Positions 63,253-64,000 of a stretch of 64,000 nucleotides of DNA are shown here, in pieces. The notes beneath the pieces were generated by a model, which did no database searches, was not told where the DNA came from, and saw nothing but the letters and a program-made list of their open reading frames with translations. The first letter of the stretch is position 1; the number at the start of each line of letters is the position of its first letter. The DNA lies in assembly GCA_902362375.1 (NCBI GenBank), contig CABIVS010000006.1:186001-250000 (forward strand), given 5' to 3'. A program made the position numbers and the translations under genes. This DNA is from Bacteroidaceae bacterium (GTDB lineage: Bacteria; Bacteroidota; Bacteroidia; Bacteroidales; Bacteroidaceae).

Positions 63253-64000
63253 ATGAAGAATAAATTCTTATATACAGCACTGTTTGCCTTGACGCTGACT
63301 GCCTGCTCGGAACAAGAGCTGATTGAACAACCGTCCACCCCGACAGGGGGGACGGAAGTCCAACTTCCGACGGATGTCACTTCCGGTGAATTGCTGATAA
63401 AGTTCGACCCGGCAATGACGGAGATCCTTGACCGGACTCTTGCGGTTGCTACCAGAAGCGGGGGAGCTATGACCCGTTCCGGGATTCCTTCTACCGACGA
63501 GGTGTTGGCTATTCTGGGGGCTTATCATTTTGAACGTATATTTCCGGTAGATCCCAGAAATGAAGAACGGACCCGCACCGCAGGATTGCATCTGTGGTAT
63601 CGGGTGAAGTTTGATGAAAATACGGATGTGAAAGAAGCAGCCCGCCGGCTCAGTCAGTTGGGCGAAGTTTCCAAAGTACAGGCAAACAGCCGCATTCAAC
63701 GTGCTTACAAGAAACAATCCTATCGCACTTATATTAGCGAAAGCGCTTTGAAACAAAAGGCAACTACGCGTGCGGGGAAAACAGAAAGCATATTCGATGA
63801 TCCCGGTCTGTCGTATCAATGGCATTATATCAACAGCGGAGTTAATGCATTTGATAATCAGAATGAACTGCAGAATGGTTCGAAAGCAGGATGTGATGTC
63901 GATTGTGCGGAAGCATGGAAGAAATGTACGGGTGACCCGTCTATTATTGTTGCCGTGCTGGACGAAGGCGTCATGAATACTCATCCCGACTTGATAAATA
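63253..64000 (+). CDS. S8 (subtilisin-like) family peptidase lipoprotein, partial
   Basis: These are the first 249 residues of a lipoprotein (MKNKFLYTALFALTLTAC, Cys18) that continues beyond the window. Residues about 40-170 look like a propeptide or inhibitor-like domain (SGELLIKFDPAMTEILDRTL, then WYRVKFDENTDVKEAARRLS). The catalytic domain follows, with DPGLSYQWHYINSG and the Asp motif IIVAVLDEGVMNTHPDL; the catalytic Asp is Asp237. The His and Ser motifs lie outside. A secreted serine protease at the end of a Sus-like locus would cut the captured substrate. The start is ATG at 63253, 33 bp after the previous stop. Confidence 0.92.
   Translation, partial: MKNKFLYTALFALTLTACSEQELIEQPSTPTGGTEVQLPTDVTSGELLIKFDPAMTEILDRTLAVATRSGGAMTRSGIPSTDEVLAILGAYHFERIFPVDPRNEERTRTAGLHLWYRVKFDENTDVKEAARRLSQLGEVSKVQANSRIQRAYKKQSYRTYISESALKQKATTRAGKTESIFDDPGLSYQWHYINSGVNAFDNQNELQNGSKAGCDVDCAEAWKKCTGDPSIIVAVLDEGVMNTHPDLIN

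Noticed and set aside
1..64000. tRNA, rRNA genes, CRISPR arrays or prophage
   Set aside because: No cloverleaf-like sequence, rRNA segment, direct-repeat array or phage structural gene was recognised by reading.

Overview
The window reads as chromosomal DNA of a gut Bacteroides, probably of the B. thetaiotaomicron/ovatus group. The signs are two SusC/SusD pairs, many lipoproteins with a Cys lipobox, Bacteroides-type promoters (TTTG about 19-20 bp upstream of TAnnTTTG), BACON, fimbrillin and PKD surface proteins, and a FecR/ECF sigma pair in front of an STN-containing SusC. The species is inferred from remembered protein families, not from a search.

Left part (1-12,500): an envelope pair on the minus strand (alpha-2-macroglobulin then PBP1C, the latter cut by the window edge), an FKBP isomerase, an orphan LytTR regulator, a membrane-anchored AraC regulator, a DUF1622 membrane protein, a small kinase-like fragment, and a strongly promoted two-gene operon of a NifU-like protein and a GGGtGRT protein. 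An HsmA-like membrane protein follows.

Middle-left part (12,800-25,100): housekeeping genes. They include a DMP19 protein, a Yip1 membrane protein, smpB, a methionine synthase that lacks the reactivation domain, a nitroreductase-like lipoprotein, a Na+/solute symporter with a 41-residue companion peptide, an MltF-like lytic transglycosylase, uridine kinase and DsbD.

Central locus (25,157-38,157): a trans-envelope regulated uptake system of ECF sigma factor, FecR anti-sigma factor, STN-containing SusC, SusD, a PKD/PQQ-propeller lipoprotein, an exported TIM-barrel isomerase-like protein, a metallo-beta-lactamase-fold lipoprotein, a glycerophosphodiester phosphodiesterase and an organophosphate/phosphate antiporter. 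Together they suggest capture and cleavage of a glycerophosphodiester-containing compound, with import of the phosphorylated product.

Middle-right part (38,300-50,800): an AAA-ATPase/PD-(D/E)XK protein, a DUF2490 protein, a fimbrillin with a C-terminal FISUMP-like domain, a PaaI-type thioesterase, the histidine operon hisGDCB, a tyrosine-phosphatase-like protein and NAD synthetase. The his operon starts with a 15-residue leader peptide holding five consecutive His codons. It is followed by mutually exclusive antiterminator and terminator stems, a readable ribosome-mediated attenuator.

Right part (50,900-64,000): a second Sus-like locus with a long structured leader, SusC (no STN), SusD, four surface lipoproteins (DUF4984-like, DUF5003/BACON-like, DUF4458 with leucine-rich repeats, BACON with leucine-rich repeats) and the start of an S8 subtilisin-like lipoprotein peptidase. 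No glycosidase is visible, so a proteinaceous or peptide target is plausible. Long inverted repeats of related sequence lie inside several operons (A2M/pbpC, hisG/hisD, hisD/hisC) and between convergent genes.
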